64,000 bases of DNA from Paenibacillus hexagrammi (GTDB taxonomy: Bacteria; Bacillota; Bacilli; Paenibacillales; NBRC-103111). This document shows positions 8,670 to 17,576 of the stretch, piece by piece. The stretch is from assembly GCF_021513275.1 (NCBI RefSeq), contig NZ_CP090978.1, positions 2,046,001 to 2,110,000 of the forward strand, given 5' to 3'. The notes beneath the pieces were generated by a model. The model made no database searches. It worked only from the letters and a program-made list of their open reading frames with translations, and had not been told where the DNA came from. Position 1 is the stretch's first letter, and each line of letters begins with the position of its first letter. The translations under genes were made by a program, and so were the position numbers.

Positions 8670-9090
8670 TTATTTACGAGGATTAAAATACATGATTCTG
8701 CCGTTAAACAAGTGCAGTTCTGCTTTTAATTGCTTACCTAAGTATTTACAAAATTCATTGCCTTTGCTTTTATCGCCGTGAGTTGCGTTATCCGGTAGCA
8801 CCACTTGAACATAATGGTGCTGCACTTCAGACGTGTTCTCAGTGCCTATGCCGATTACAATATTTTTATAAAGCGGATTTGTGCCCTTGAGATAGAACCA
8901 TTTGCCTTCGCCTTCCGGCTTTGTTTCGATGGAGTAAGGGAACCCGGCATCGTCATATTCCCAGCCCAATTGCTTGGCGGTTAAGGAAAGTTGCTCCCTG
9001 TAATGCAGCAGCTTCTCCCTTGATCTCGTCCAATGAAAGGGCGGAGACAGCGGAGCCTGTTACAAACTTGATATAAGCGCTTTGAGCCAT
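8670..9090 (-). CDS. DUF1885 family protein (frameshifted)
   Basis: The N-terminus is read from ATG 9090: MAQSAYIKFVTGSAVSALS, then LDEI. The rest lies one frame away and runs REKLLHYREQLSLTAKQLGW, then EYDDAGFPYSIETKPEGEG, to the stop at 8670. Joined, they give about 139 residues, the normal size for this small Bacillales family of unknown function. The shift is near 9016-9025 (GAGATCAAGGGAG). A short reading starting at 8969 would lose the conserved N-terminal strand. The clean join and otherwise normal codon use point to a one-base sequence error. Confidence 0.7.
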
Positions 9091-9166
9091 GTATATCGAA
9101 CCTCCCACCAACATCATAGCACCATGGAAACGGTTTTACAATATTTTCCCTTGATGGCCCTATGAG

Positions 9167-10636
9167 CTAGAAGATGGCTGGAGTTTCTACAATGACCTTG
9201 ACATTTTGTACGCTTCGGTCCTCGGGACCTTTCACTGGGAGTCCGACTTCGACGTGCTCGACAATATAATCAATCAGCTCTTGGGTGATCACTTCACCTG
9301 GAAGCAGGATCGGAATCCCTGGCGGATACACGTAGATGAATTCAGCGATGATGCGGTCGGCCGCATCTTTGAAAGGTAACGTTTCGGTTTCCCCATAGAA
9401 CGCGTCTCGCGGCGTCAGTGTCAGTTGAGGAATTGCAGGGATTTTAATGACAACATCATGAATCGTATCGGCACCGTGATGAACCTCTGCGAGCTTGCGC
9501 AATGCTTCAAGCAGGATATCGATGTTCTCTTGGGTGTCGCCTGGCGTTACTAGACACAGGATGTTGTACATATCACTCATTTCAACTTCAATGTTGTAGT
9601 TGTCTCTAAGCCAATTCTCAACCTCAAAGCCTGTTACGCCTAGTTTGCGGACATGAACGGTAATCTTGGTTGGATCGTAATTAAAGGTAGCTTCATCACC
9701 TAGAATTTCTTCCCCGAAGCAATACAGACCAGGAATTTCATTAATGGACTTCCGTGCATACTGTGCGAGCTCCAGGGAGCGCTCCGCCATGGCATGTCCA
9801 TTAAGAGCCAGATGACGGCGTGCCGTATCCAAGGACCCAAGCAAGATGTAAGAGGTGGAGGTGGTCGTCAGCATACTGATAATCGTCTGGATACGCTTCG
9901 GATTGACTCGGTTGCCCTGAACGTTAAGCACAGAGCTTTGTGTCATCGAGCCTCCCAGCTTATGAACGCTGGTGGCAGCCATGTCGGCTCCGGCTTGCAT
10001 AGCGGATACAGGAAGCTTTTCATGGAAATGAATGAGCACGCCATGAGCTTCATCAACCAATACAGGAATGTTATATTCGTGTACAATGTCTACAATTTCC
10101 TTCAGGTTCGTGCAAACCCCATAATAGGTAGGGTTAATGACTAGCACGGCTTTGGCGTCAGGATGCTTCTCAAGCGCTCTGCGAACCGAACGGGAGGACA
10201 CGCCATGGTCGATACCTAAATTCTTGTCGCGAACGGGCTTTAGGAACACGGGCTTGGCGCCGACGAAAATAATTGCGGCCAAAACCGACTTATGTACATT
10301 GCGCGGTATGATGATTTTATCGCCTTCCGAGCAAACGGTCATGATCATCGTCATGATGGCTCCGCTTGTACCTTGCACAGAGAAGAAGGTGTGGTCGGCC
10401 CCATAGGCTTGTGCGGCCAGTTTTTGTGCTTCTTCGATCACGCCCATCGGCTGATGCAGATCATCCAGCGGTGCTATATTAATGAGGTCGATGGATAGAG
10501 CATTGTCCCCGATAAAGGAACGAAACTCCGGATCCATGCCGACTCCTTTTTTGTGCCCAGGAATATGGAACTGAATCGGATTTTTCTCAGCATGCTGGAG
10601 CAGTGCGGAGAACAGGGGGGTACGGTTTTGATCCAC
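9167..10636 (-). CDS. Orn/Lys/Arg decarboxylase family PLP enzyme
   Basis: A 489-residue fold-type I PLP enzyme. Visible landmarks are FHIPGHKKG near residue 20, VDEAHG (cofactor-stacking Asp and His region, about 194-199) and the Schiff-base lysine in TSVHKLGGSM (about 222-231). The C-terminal domain ends with YPPGIPILLPGE, a signature of short basic amino-acid decarboxylases. Relatives in Bacillus are SpeA (arginine decarboxylase) and YaaO; sequence alone does not settle whether Arg, Lys or Orn is the substrate. The enzyme makes polyamine precursors in the cytoplasm. It is transcribed alone, divergent from the MFS pair. Confidence 0.85.
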   Translation of the reverse strand: MDQNRTPLFSALLQHAEKNPIQFHIPGHKKGVGMDPEFRSFIGDNALSIDLINIAPLDDLHQPMGVIEEAQKLAAQAYGADHTFFSVQGTSGAIMTMIMTVCSEGDKIIIPRNVHKSVLAAIIFVGAKPVFLKPVRDKNLGIDHGVSSRSVRRALEKHPDAKAVLVINPTYYGVCTNLKEIVDIVHEYNIPVLVDEAHGVLIHFHEKLPVSAMQAGADMAATSVHKLGGSMTQSSVLNVQGNRVNPKRIQTIISMLTTTSTSYILLGSLDTARRHLALNGHAMAERSLELAQYARKSINEIPGLYCFGEEILGDEATFNYDPTKITVHVRKLGVTGFEVENWLRDNYNIEVEMSDMYNILCLVTPGDTQENIDILLEALRKLAEVHHGADTIHDVVIKIPAIPQLTLTPRDAFYGETETLPFKDAADRIIAEFIYVYPPGIPILLPGEVITQELIDYIVEHVEVGLPVKGPEDRSVQNVKVIVETPAIF

Positions 10637-10806
10637 CTGATTATCGCTTCCCTTCTATTGTAAATTGCTTGTTGATCATAGCAACAAACAAAATGAGTAT
10701 AACAAAATAGAAATTTCATGCAAGTGAAATTTTTCTAAATCAGATCATGGTTACCTATAGTTTGTGCCAATATAGGAGAAACTAACAAAAACAACGTAAC
10801 GGTTTC

Positions 10807-12111
10807 ATGAAAGGATGCGGAATTTGGAGTATGGAAGGGATGAAAAAGTGGAGCCGTAAAGCAGTGTTTTCTCCTTTTGTATGGGAGCTTTTGATCATCA
10901 TGTTCGGCGTTGAATTTGTTAAAGGAGCTTTGCTGCTGACGATTCTGCCTGTGTATATGAAAACAGTCCTCGGCGCATCAACCTTTGTCATAGGCTTCAC
11001 GTTAGCCGCTCAATATGTGGGGGATAATGTGCTGCGCACGCCCGTAGGATGGCTGATCGATAAGGCGGGGTACCGGACCGTTATGCTAACTGGGGGTCGT
11101 AATCACGTTCGGTTCTCTCTTGCTGATTGCGCTCACTTCAGATTATATCTGGATCATACTAGGTTGCGCGGGTTTAGGCTTCGGTACGGCCCCGCTTTGG
11201 CCGAGTGTCATTACAGGAACGACGGAGGTTGCAGGAGACGAGGCCAAAGCCACTGTGATGAGTGTAGTGTATATGGCTTGGTTGTCAGGTGTGGGCTTAG
11301 GACCTGTTGTTATTAATCTATTTATCAAAGGACATGATTTCAGGCACGCATTTCAATTCATGATTGGATGTATGGTTGTTGTCGTATTAGTGGCGCTTCT
11401 CTTGCCCAGAAAGCCTCAACAGTCGACCTCTGGCAATAGTAGGCTTTCTGCCGAGCCTGGTTCCCGCGTCAATGAGAATAAGCATCAAGGTACTCCTCCT
11501 ACCGATTGGCGAGAACGGGCGGCGATGTACTTTCATGAAGTGAAGCGTTCCTTGAAGGTTTCTCCACTGCTTTTCCCGGCGATGTTTGCACAGACGTTTG
11601 CGTTAGGTATTTTAACGCCGATTCTCACTTTATACGCCAAGGAAGTTCTGCTGCTAACCTCTAATCAATACAGCTTGTTCCTTATTGCCGGCGGCGCTGT
11701 GACCGTTCTTTTCCTAATTCCTATAGGTAAGCTAGTAGACAGAGTAGGCATCAGGTCGTTCTTGATCGCGGGGTTCGCCATTAGTGCGGCTAGCTTACTA
11801 ATATTCACTTACATTCGGAGTATGGGGCTCCTGTATGTGGTTGTGGCAATGCTTGGCGTAGGCTATGCGCTGATCATTCCTTCTTGGAATGCACTCATTG
11901 CATCTGTGATTCCTCCAGAGAAGAGGGGGCCGTTTGGGGATTTTTTCTAACCATTGAAGGCCTTGGCATGATTGTAGGACCGATCGTCTCAGGCAGGATG
12001 TGGGATGTGTACGGTCATCACGCCCCGTTTCTGCTCAGTGGTTCTGTGCTTGTCGTGCTCCTTGTTCTACAAATGTTCATTTCCATCGGAAAAAAAGGTG
12101 TGGTACGATAA
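10807..12111 (+). CDS. MFS transporter 1 (two frameshifts)
   Basis: Three overlapping readings join into one 12-helix major facilitator of about 430 residues. The first (10807 to about 11095) holds helices 1-2 and the loop GWLIDKAGYRT, a form of the MFS motif between helices 2 and 3. The second runs from VITFGSLLLIALTSDYIWII to near 11928, and the third from AVWGFFLTIEGLGMIVGP to the stop at 12111. The shifts are at G runs 11093-11097 and 11926-11931. The substrate is unknown; drug efflux is a common role. Other ATG choices at 10831 and 10840 are possible. A second MFS gene follows 34 bases later. Confidence 0.75.
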
Positions 12112-12145
12112 TGGAAAACGTTTCATATGGAGGAAGACAAGCATC

Positions 12146-13320
12146 GTGAATAAACAAATCGGAATCATAAGTTTGCTGCTGATCACCATATTTATCGGTT
12201 TTGGCATCATTATTCCTGTACTTCCAGAAGTAATTATCGGGGCGGGTGGAGATAAGTTTCACAATGCGCTGCTGCTTTCGGTCTACTCGGCGGCCTCATT
12301 TTTCATGTCCCCGATTTGGGGAGGACTGTCTGACCGCATTGGTCGAAGACCCATCATCATGGTCGGTTTGCTAGGCTTCTGCGTCAGTTTCCTGATATTT
12401 GGGTTTGCAGACAATCATCTGTGGCTCATGTATGTGTCCAGAATATTAGGTGGACTGTTCTCAGGCGCTGCGACGTCATGTGCGGTCGCCTACGTAGCCG
12501 ACATTACAACCGCTGAGAATCGGACAAAGGGAATGGCCATGGTTGGCATGTCGATTGGTCTGGGCTTTATCTTTGGACCTGCATTAGGTGGTATCCTTAG
12601 TAAATGGGGGCTGGCGCTTCCGTTCTTCGTTGCTGCGGGATTGTCCTTGGTGTCCTTCGTGTTTGCATTCCTGGTGCTGAAAGAGTCTCTTACGGCTGAG
12701 AAGCGCAAGTTGGCTGCGGGGCAGAGCAAGCCTTCACGATGGACGGCGTTTGCAGGATCATTGAAGTATTTATATGTGCTCTCATTCTTTGTTACCTTTA
12801 CATTAGCCGGACTGGAAGCGACACTTCAGTATTATGAAATGGATAAAATCGGCGCATCTCCCTTCGACATCGGTATGATGTTCCTGGCAAGCGGTATTGT
12901 CGGGGCGTTGATCCAGGAGGCGTTGTACGCAGGCTGGTCAAAAAAGGCGCCGAGCAGCGAGTTATCGCAATCGGTCTGGTATTATCCGCAGTGGGCTTCA
13001 TCCTGCTGCTGTTTTCTTCCAGCGTAGTGACCGCTGCCATCTATCTTTCCGTATTCGGCGCTGGAAACGCGCTGATTCGGCCTTGTGTGACTTCGCTGAT
13101 TACACAGCGAACGAAGGTAGGGCAGGGCGTGGCAACCGGCCTAAGCTCCTCTATGGACAGCCTGGGCCGGATTGCCGGACCGCTGCTGGGAGGGGCCGTG
13201 TTCGCCATCGACCGGGCGCTGCCTTTCCTAATCGGCGGCGTACTGTGTCTAGCCGCCATTCTCCTGCTGCAGCGCTTCGTGCTGCTGGATCGTCATAGCG
13301 CAGCGGGTCAAGTTGCCTAG
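12146..13320 (+). CDS. MFS transporter 2 (one frameshift)
   Basis: Starts at GTG 12146 with GGAGGA 11 bases upstream. It reads MNKQIGIISLLLITIFIGFG, a typical first helix of Bmr/TetA-like exporters, and the motif GGLSDRIGRRPIIMVGLLGF marks the loop between helices 2 and 3. The reading shifts near 12905-12920 (ATCCAGGAGGCG), after which GGVVRRLVKKGAEQRVIAIG continues helices 8-12 to 13320. The total is about 391 residues. It forms a tandem pair with the preceding MFS gene and is followed by a terminator. Drug/proton antiport is likely, but the substrate is not known. Confidence 0.8.
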
Positions 13321-13324
13321 CGCG

Positions 13325-13365
13325 AAAAGCCGTACACTTCACCTTAGGTGGATGTACGGCTTTTT
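13325..13365 (+). terminator. Terminator after the MFS pair
   Basis: AAAAGCCGTACA pairs with TGTACGGCTTTTT around a 16-base loop. The T run follows directly in the plus direction, and a T run also exists in the minus direction, so it can serve both converging units. Confidence 0.8.
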
Positions 13366-13391
13366 CTATTTCACTTGCCTATAATTTGGTG

Positions 13392-14090
13392 TTACTCTTT
13401 CTTTCCGTCTTTCTTCCTATCAACCATTTTCTCAATCGAAGGAGTCAGCTGCTCTTTAATCGTTTCGATTAATTTGTCCTTCGACATTCCTTTGGATTGA
13501 GCAATTTCCGCCAAAGATTTGCCGGCTTTGCGCTGAGCCCGCAGCTCTTCCTGAGTCATGCCCAGCGATTGTGCCAGTTGAGCAGTGTCGGGTCTTAGCC
13601 CATGCCCGTGCTTTTTCCATGCGCCTCGTTCCTTCATCTTTTCCAAAAGGTTCTTCTCGTTCAAAATTTGCTTCAAGTGCTGGTCAAGTCTTTGCTTCAG
13701 CTTCTCACCCTGCTCGCTGCTCAGCTTGCCTTCCTTCACGGCGACATCAATTTTACTCGTGCGCAGCTTCATCAGCTTCGCTGTCAGGTCCGCTTCGCTG
13801 ACCCCTTTTTCCGACGCCACATCAACGATGCTCTTGCCGTTCTGAAGCGATTTCACCATCGTTTCCTTGTTCACGCCGATGAGCGAAGCCGATTCTTCGA
13901 TGATCGGCCACTTATGGCCGTGCTTGTGCACACCCTGTGATTCGCTGCCTGCTTGTACAGAGGATGTATCTTCTGCTGCTGCATGTACAGGAAGGCTCCC
14001 CATTGATAGTGAGCCTGCTGATAGCAGCATCGTAAGCGCGACGGAGCTAACGCCCAGCTTTTTCCATAATGGAAGTTTCATTGGTTTCAT
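13392..14090 (-). CDS. Secreted protein with two repeated helical modules
   Basis: A 232-residue exported protein with a signal peptide at residues 1-38 (KKLGVSSVALTMLLSAGS, ending VHA-A). Two modules of about 38 residues share the pattern L-G-hydrophobic-x-x-E-x(8)-GKS-hydrophobic-x-x-hydrophobic-A-x-x-KG-hydrophobic-S. Module 1 has LIGVNKETMVKSLQNGKSI and module 2 has SLGMTQEELRAQRKAGKSL. Between them lies a charged region with a possible coiled coil (KLKQRLDQHLKQILNEK). Modules of this kind occur in uncharacterised exported proteins of Bacillales. Its function is not known. It is also rich in His and Lys around the KHGHK and KKHGHG stretches. Confidence 0.65.
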   Translation of the reverse strand: MKPMKLPLWKKLGVSSVALTMLLSAGSLSMGSLPVHAAAEDTSSVQAGSESQGVHKHGHKWPIIEESASLIGVNKETMVKSLQNGKSIVDVASEKGVSEADLTAKLMKLRTSKIDVAVKEGKLSSEQGEKLKQRLDQHLKQILNEKNLLEKMKERGAWKKHGHGLRPDTAQLAQSLGMTQEELRAQRKAGKSLAEIAQSKGMSKDKLIETIKEQLTPSIEKMVDRKKDGKKE

Positions 14091-14183
14091 TCTTGCTAAA
14101 ACCCCTTTCTACAACTTGGTGAGTTACAAGAGGTAGTCTTTGCAGAAAGGATATATATTACTTTAAAGAAACCTTAAGATAAC

Positions 14184-14822
14184 CTAAATTTTTCCGGCAT
14201 CAACGGCGGCGAAATAAGCGGGCATTAGATTCTCGAAAGTTTGCTTGATCAGATGCTCTAGCTCCTCTGGTTTGGTTAGAAGAGGGTCATCATGAGTCAG
14301 ATTGCGCCCGATGAGCAGCTCCGCTTTCTTTACATCCCGGAAACGCGCTAATGCAGTGGTCCAACCGGTCTCATCGAGCTCAGCAACATCGGTTGTATTC
14401 TTCTTCATGTGGTCAAACGATATCACGAAGTCTTGGGGAATTTCCCTCTGAAGGCTGTCTAGTTGATGAAGGTATCGGGATGCAATCTTATCTTTGTTCG
14501 GAAGTTCATAAATCAAAGCAAGCCAAATGAATAGACGGTCATCAAAGAGACCTACTTGAAAATGCGGCACCTGCTTATAGCCTCTCTTGTTCGGGCAAAT
14601 CGCCATCCAGGTATCTACGGGAGGATTGACAGTGCGGCGAGCGTGTTTAGCAATATGCAGGAACATTTCCGTCCCGGAAAGGATGGATAGATGACGGGTT
14701 AATGAATCTCCTAAAGCACGAAATTTAGGCTGAATGCGCTCTCGTATCGCTTCCATGCGTCCTTCCAGACCGGGAATGATAAACGTTTCAAAATCATAGA
14801 CAGTAAATCCGTTAAAACTCAT
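14184..14822 (-). CDS. YktB/UPF0637 (DUF1054) family protein
   Basis: A 212-residue cytoplasmic protein. Recognised by the family opening MSFNGFTVYDFETFIIPGLE, by RERIQPKFRALGDSL, and by HIAKHARRTVNPPVDTW. The length agrees with the family norm of roughly 205-215 residues. Structures of members exist, but no function has been assigned. It is a single-gene unit divergent from the following stalk protein. AGGAGAGACATTTC precedes the start on the minus strand. Confidence 0.85.
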   Translation of the reverse strand: MSFNGFTVYDFETFIIPGLEGRMEAIRERIQPKFRALGDSLTRHLSILSGTEMFLHIAKHARRTVNPPVDTWMAICPNKRGYKQVPHFQVGLFDDRLFIWLALIYELPNKDKIASRYLHQLDSLQREIPQDFVISFDHMKKNTTDVAELDETGWTTALARFRDVKKAELLIGRNLTHDDPLLTKPEELEHLIKQTFENLMPAYFAAVDAGKI

Positions 14823-15012
14823 GAAATGTCTCTCCTATACTTGGTATTTCATCATCATAAAGCATATCTCCGTATCCTGCAATTTTCTTGTTGTACGGCA
14901 AATAGTCACAAAAGCAGTTATTGTCTTTGTAGAAAAAAGCAGGAGATTGACGATTTATGGCGAATGTTTTCCAGACATATCAAAACTTAGCAGAAAAGGA
15001 GAAGCCAAATCG

Positions 15013-15855
15013 ATGAAGATTCATAAATGGACAAAGATTGCTCTTCTCGGCTCAATCATGGGCACTTGTTTTACGGCAGGCGTGTACGCGCAGGATTTAT
15101 TAGAACGGGTAGACGCTTACCTGAGAAAAGATTTTCATGTTGTTGTTGACGGTAAAGAAGTGGCATTAACGAATCCGCCTTTAATTTATAACAATTCGAG
15201 CTACCTGCCGGTTAAAGAATTAGGAGAATACCTGGGAGCTGTCGTCAATTGGAAAGAAAGCAATAAAACGATTTATGTGAACAGCCGGATTCATGCGGAG
15301 CAGCCTGAGGAAGGCACAGATGCGACGTACACGGAAATTGTCCTGCAATTTCCATACGCCCAGATGCTGGAGTATTTAGGCGGACAGTACCCGGTTCTCG
15401 TCAATGCCACGGACCGTGCTTATTATAGGCTTAAGGATTTAAACCGGATGGGCATCAACACAGATGGACTGCGTAAAGCCAAGGAGAAGTATACAGGAGA
15501 CCTATACGTAAGTGAGGAAGAGCTTAAGACCAAATGGGGACAGTCGCCTCAAATTACCTATACCACGGAGCCAGTGATTATCACGGGTGAGCCCGATGAG
15601 ATGAAGCGGAAAGCTCTACAGAATTATGTAGATGGATACCGGTACTACACGATCAATAACACAACCTACGCTACAACACCGATCATTATTGATGCTCTGC
15701 CTGAGGAAAATACCTACGAGTATTTGCTTAATGAGAACGGTCACTTCTATAAGACAACCTTACATCTGACCAAGACGGTGGATATCAACGATGCTCTTGG
15801 GTACACGGTGGGCAGCTCCACCATGGAAGATATCCAGGTTACCAAGCCGGAGTAA
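15013..15855 (+). CDS. Secreted protein with copper-amine-oxidase-like stalk domain
   Basis: The ATG at 15013 is chosen over an in-frame ATG at 14821 because AAAAGGAG lies just upstream and it exposes a signal peptide (MKIHKWTKIALLGSIMGTCF, then TAGVYA). It is a protein of about 280 residues. Residues 36-90 form a stalk domain: FHVVVDGKEVALTNPPLIYN, SSYLPVKELGEYLGA, VVNWKESNKTIYV. The remaining 190 residues are not recognised. It is the second stalk-domain protein in this window, after 7578-8195, with no close similarity outside that domain. Confidence 0.75.
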   Translation: MKIHKWTKIALLGSIMGTCFTAGVYAQDLLERVDAYLRKDFHVVVDGKEVALTNPPLIYNNSSYLPVKELGEYLGAVVNWKESNKTIYVNSRIHAEQPEEGTDATYTEIVLQFPYAQMLEYLGGQYPVLVNATDRAYYRLKDLNRMGINTDGLRKAKEKYTGDLYVSEEELKTKWGQSPQITYTTEPVIITGEPDEMKRKALQNYVDGYRYYTINNTTYATTPIIIDALPEENTYEYLLNENGHFYKTTLHLTKTVDINDALGYTVGSSTMEDIQVTKPE

Positions 15856-15856
15856 C

Positions 15857-16513
15857 TTAGCTGGAGTGGAGCCGCTTCAAATAGTAAATCGCGATTTGGG
15901 TTCGATCCCGAAGACATAATTTGCTTAGAATTTCTGTAATATAATTTTTTACCGTACCTTCGCTCAGGAATAATTCCTGGGCGATTTCTTTATTTGTGAG
16001 GCCTTCAGATATTTTTATGACAACGTTCTGTTCTGTGGGAGTCAAGCCGCGCTCAGTCAAGAAATGAGGGGTAGCCGGTTCAGAAGGGGTTACCGTCGTG
16101 AGGAGTGACGTGAGCTTCTTGGCAATGTCGGAATCGATTAACACATGTCCTTGATGAACGCTTTTGATGCCTTGGATGATCCGATCCGGCGGAATGTTTT
16201 TAAGCAGGTACCCGCTTGCTCCGTTTCGGAGCGCTTGAACGATAAATTCGTCATCGTCGAATGTGGTCAGAATAAGAACGCGCACGTGGGGGAACGACAG
16301 CTTGATCAAGTGGGTCCCTTGCACACCATCGCACACAGGCATTCGAATATCCATTAGAATGATGTCGGCTTCTACGCCGGTTTGCAGGGCTTCTAGTACT
16401 TCTTGCCCGCTGCTGTAGGTCCCCGTGATCTGCATTTCCGGATCAAGTCCGATGATCAGCTTTAAGCTTTCTCGGATAAACGGGTCATCATCCGTAATCA
16501 TTACTTTTATCAT
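15857..16513 (-). CDS. NarL/LuxR-type response regulator
   Basis: A 218-residue two-domain regulator. The receiver has the acidic pair DD at residues 8-9, the phospho-acceptor Asp in ILMDIRMPVCDG and the switch Lys in YLLKNIPP. The C-terminal LuxR helix-turn-helix reads LTPTEQNVVIKISEGLTNKE, then IAQELFLSEGTVKNYI. Such regulators activate promoters when phosphorylated by a HisKA_3 kinase. The partner kinase should be the gene just upstream on this strand, but only its 3' end remains (16539-16702), so the system may be an orphan here. Confidence 0.9.
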   Translation of the reverse strand: MIKVMITDDDPFIRESLKLIIGLDPEMQITGTYSSGQEVLEALQTGVEADIILMDIRMPVCDGVQGTHLIKLSFPHVRVLILTTFDDDEFIVQALRNGASGYLLKNIPPDRIIQGIKSVHQGHVLIDSDIAKKLTSLLTTVTPSEPATPHFLTERGLTPTEQNVVIKISEGLTNKEIAQELFLSEGTVKNYITEILSKLCLRDRTQIAIYYLKRLHSS

Positions 16514-16538
16514 GGTGGTAACTCCTATCCAACATCTC

Positions 16539-16702
16539 TTATTTTTGGTAGCTAGGAAGAAGTGTAGTTACGGTAAAAGGCTCTTTGACTTCTACCCACA
16601 GCTCGCCCCCCACCAATTTGACTCGCTCTTCCATGCCGCTTATTCCTACGCCTTTTGAAAATGGCCTCTGGCTGATTGTGCCGTTGTTGCTGATGCTCAT
16701 TC
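16539..16702 (-). pseudogene. 3' remnant of the partner sensor histidine kinase
   Basis: Reading minus-strand from about 16700 gives MSISNNGTISQRPFSKGVGI, then SGMEERVKLVGGELWVEVKE and a TAA at 16539-16541. This is the very end of a HisKA_3-type ATPase domain; the GVGISGMEERV part corresponds to the G2 box and following helix of NarX/DesK-like kinases. Upstream the frame is closed by a TAG, and nothing kinase-like continues. About 50 codons survive, 26 bases before the response regulator start. The remaining 5' part, over 300 residues in the family, is missing, which implies a deletion joined to the YjcZ locus. Confidence 0.7.
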
Positions 16703-16792
16703 GCTACATGGTGCTAATATATGGAACCATGATGAACAGATAGCGTGCTGTGAGCAGCTTAGGCAGGTTCATTTCCTTCCATTTCTCCGGTA

Positions 16793-16829
16793 TGAAAAAA
16801 AACAGGGGCCGCCGTTGACCGGCAGCCCC
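16793..16829 (-). terminator. Terminator of the first YjcZ gene
   Basis: On the minus strand GGGGCTGCCG pairs with CGGCGGCCCC (one central mismatch) and is followed by TGTTTTTTTT. It lies 13 bases after the stop at 16843. Confidence 0.75.
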
Positions 16830-16842
16830 TTCTATGGGTTCA

Positions 16843-16938
16843 TTAGAATGCAAATGCGCTTGTAATGATAACCAACAAGATGAAAAGCACCAAAATTGCT
16901 GCGGAAGATGTGTAACCAACACCTGCTACTCCGGACAT
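16843..16938 (-). CDS. YjcZ family sporulation microprotein 1
   Basis: A 31-residue peptide, MSGVAGVGYTSSAAILVLFI followed by LLVIITSAFAF, starting at ATG 16938. It consists of a short Gly-rich head and one membrane helix. The family (YjcZ, and SscA of B. subtilis spore assembly) is recognised by SSAAILVLFILLVIITSAF. Members are made late in sporulation and are thought to sit in spore membranes or coat. GAAAGGGTGATCTAC precedes the start. It is shorter at the N-terminus than its two neighbours (no GCGTG segment). Confidence 0.85.
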   Translation of the reverse strand: MSGVAGVGYTSSAAILVLFILLVIITSAFAF

Positions 16939-16978
16939 GTAGATCACCCTTTCAACGATTTGGTTTGTGTTACATGGT

Positions 16979-16987
16979 CATTATATG
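16979..16987 (-). promoter_or_regulatory. Candidate sigma-K -10 element for YjcZ gene 1
   Basis: Minus-strand CATATAATG matches the sigma-K -10 consensus CATAnnnTA at all but the last base. An AC dinucleotide lies 16 bases upstream, as expected for sigma-K. It is weaker than the two similar sites in front of the sister genes. Confidence 0.4.
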
Positions 16988-17055
16988 TGGCTCAAGTAAA
17001 TGTGTATGGGCCAATTCTGCGAATGTGCGTTTGTCCCGGTAGGAACAAACGCTTC

Positions 17056-17084
17056 AAAAAAGCTGCCTGATCCCTCAGGCAACT
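17056..17084 (-). terminator. Terminator of the second YjcZ gene
   Basis: Minus-strand AGTTGCCTGA pairs with TCAGGCAGCT around GGGA and is followed by TTTTT. Confidence 0.75.
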
Positions 17085-17102
17085 TTCGTCAGTTGGGGGA
17101 GA

Positions 17103-17216
17103 TTACCAAGCGAATGCGCTAGTGATAATTACCAACAAGATGAACAGTACCAAGATCGCTGCTGCGGAGTTGTAACCAACACCAGTTCCACAACCTACAC
17201 CTGCTGCATAACCCAT
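17103..17216 (-). CDS. YjcZ family sporulation microprotein 2
   Basis: A 37-residue peptide from ATG 17216: MGYAAGVGCGTGVGYNSAAA, then ILVLFILLVIITSAFAW. The ATG is preferred to longer in-frame starts because GAAAGGATG lies just upstream and the length fits the family. The N-terminal Gly/Cys head is longer than in copy 1, and the membrane helix is almost identical in all three copies. Likely expressed in the mother cell during late sporulation, given the CATATACTA element upstream. Confidence 0.85.
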   Translation of the reverse strand: MGYAAGVGCGTGVGYNSAAAILVLFILLVIITSAFAW

Positions 17217-17257
17217 TCTAATCATCCTTTCGATTTGGTTTGTTTGTACTACACGGT

Positions 17258-17283
17258 TAGTATATGGCGCAGGACCCGGGATG
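17258..17283 (-). promoter_or_regulatory. Candidate sigma-K promoter for YjcZ gene 2
   Basis: Minus-strand -10 CATATACTA (17258-17266) is a full match to CATAnnnTA. An AC dinucleotide at 17283-17284 lies 16 bases upstream, the sigma-K spacing. The surrounding bases are also conserved before gene 3. Confidence 0.5.
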
Positions 17284-17413
17284 TTTGGGCCATATGATGA
17301 TTGTGCGAATGTCCCGGTTCCTTCAGACAGCATCTTGCTTATCCATACGCCTCTAACAATAGAAGGGCTCTCTGCTGTACTTGCAGATCGTCCTTATACC
17401 ATACCTGCTCAAA

Positions 17414-17527
17414 TTACCAAGCAAATGCTGAAGTGATAATAACTAACAGAATGAACAGTACCAGAATTGCTGCGGAGGAAGTATAACCGACACCAGTTCC
17501 ACAACCTACACCTGCTGCATAACCCAT
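17414..17527 (-). CDS. YjcZ family sporulation microprotein 3
   Basis: A 37-residue peptide from ATG 17527: MGYAAGVGCGTGVGYTSSAA, then ILVLFILLVIITSAFAW. It differs from copy 2 at only a couple of positions (NS versus TS), so the two arose by recent duplication. A ribosome binding site GAAAGGGTGATTGGA precedes it. Same family and inferred late-sporulation role as the neighbours. I see no clear terminator directly downstream. Confidence 0.85.
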   Translation of the reverse strand: MGYAAGVGCGTGVGYTSSAAILVLFILLVIITSAFAW

Positions 17528-17567
17528 TCCAATCACCCTTTCGTTTGATTGTTTTGCACTACACGGA

Positions 17568-17576
17568 TAGTGTATG
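17568..17576 (-). promoter_or_regulatory. Candidate sigma-K -10 element for YjcZ gene 3
   Basis: Minus-strand CATACACTA fully matches CATAnnnTA. The -35 AC is less well placed (about 18 bases). The stretch up to the start codon parallels that of gene 2, with the same GTGTAGT segment. Confidence 0.45.

Noticed and set aside
12112..12128. Possible cre at GAAAACGTTTC near the second MFS gene
   Set aside because: When centred on CG only part of TGWAANCGNTNWCA matches; several fixed positions differ, and it overlaps the end of the preceding gene.
13041..13342. Several ORFs around the end of the second MFS gene
   Set aside because: They are GC-rich frame shadows of the C-terminal MFS helices.
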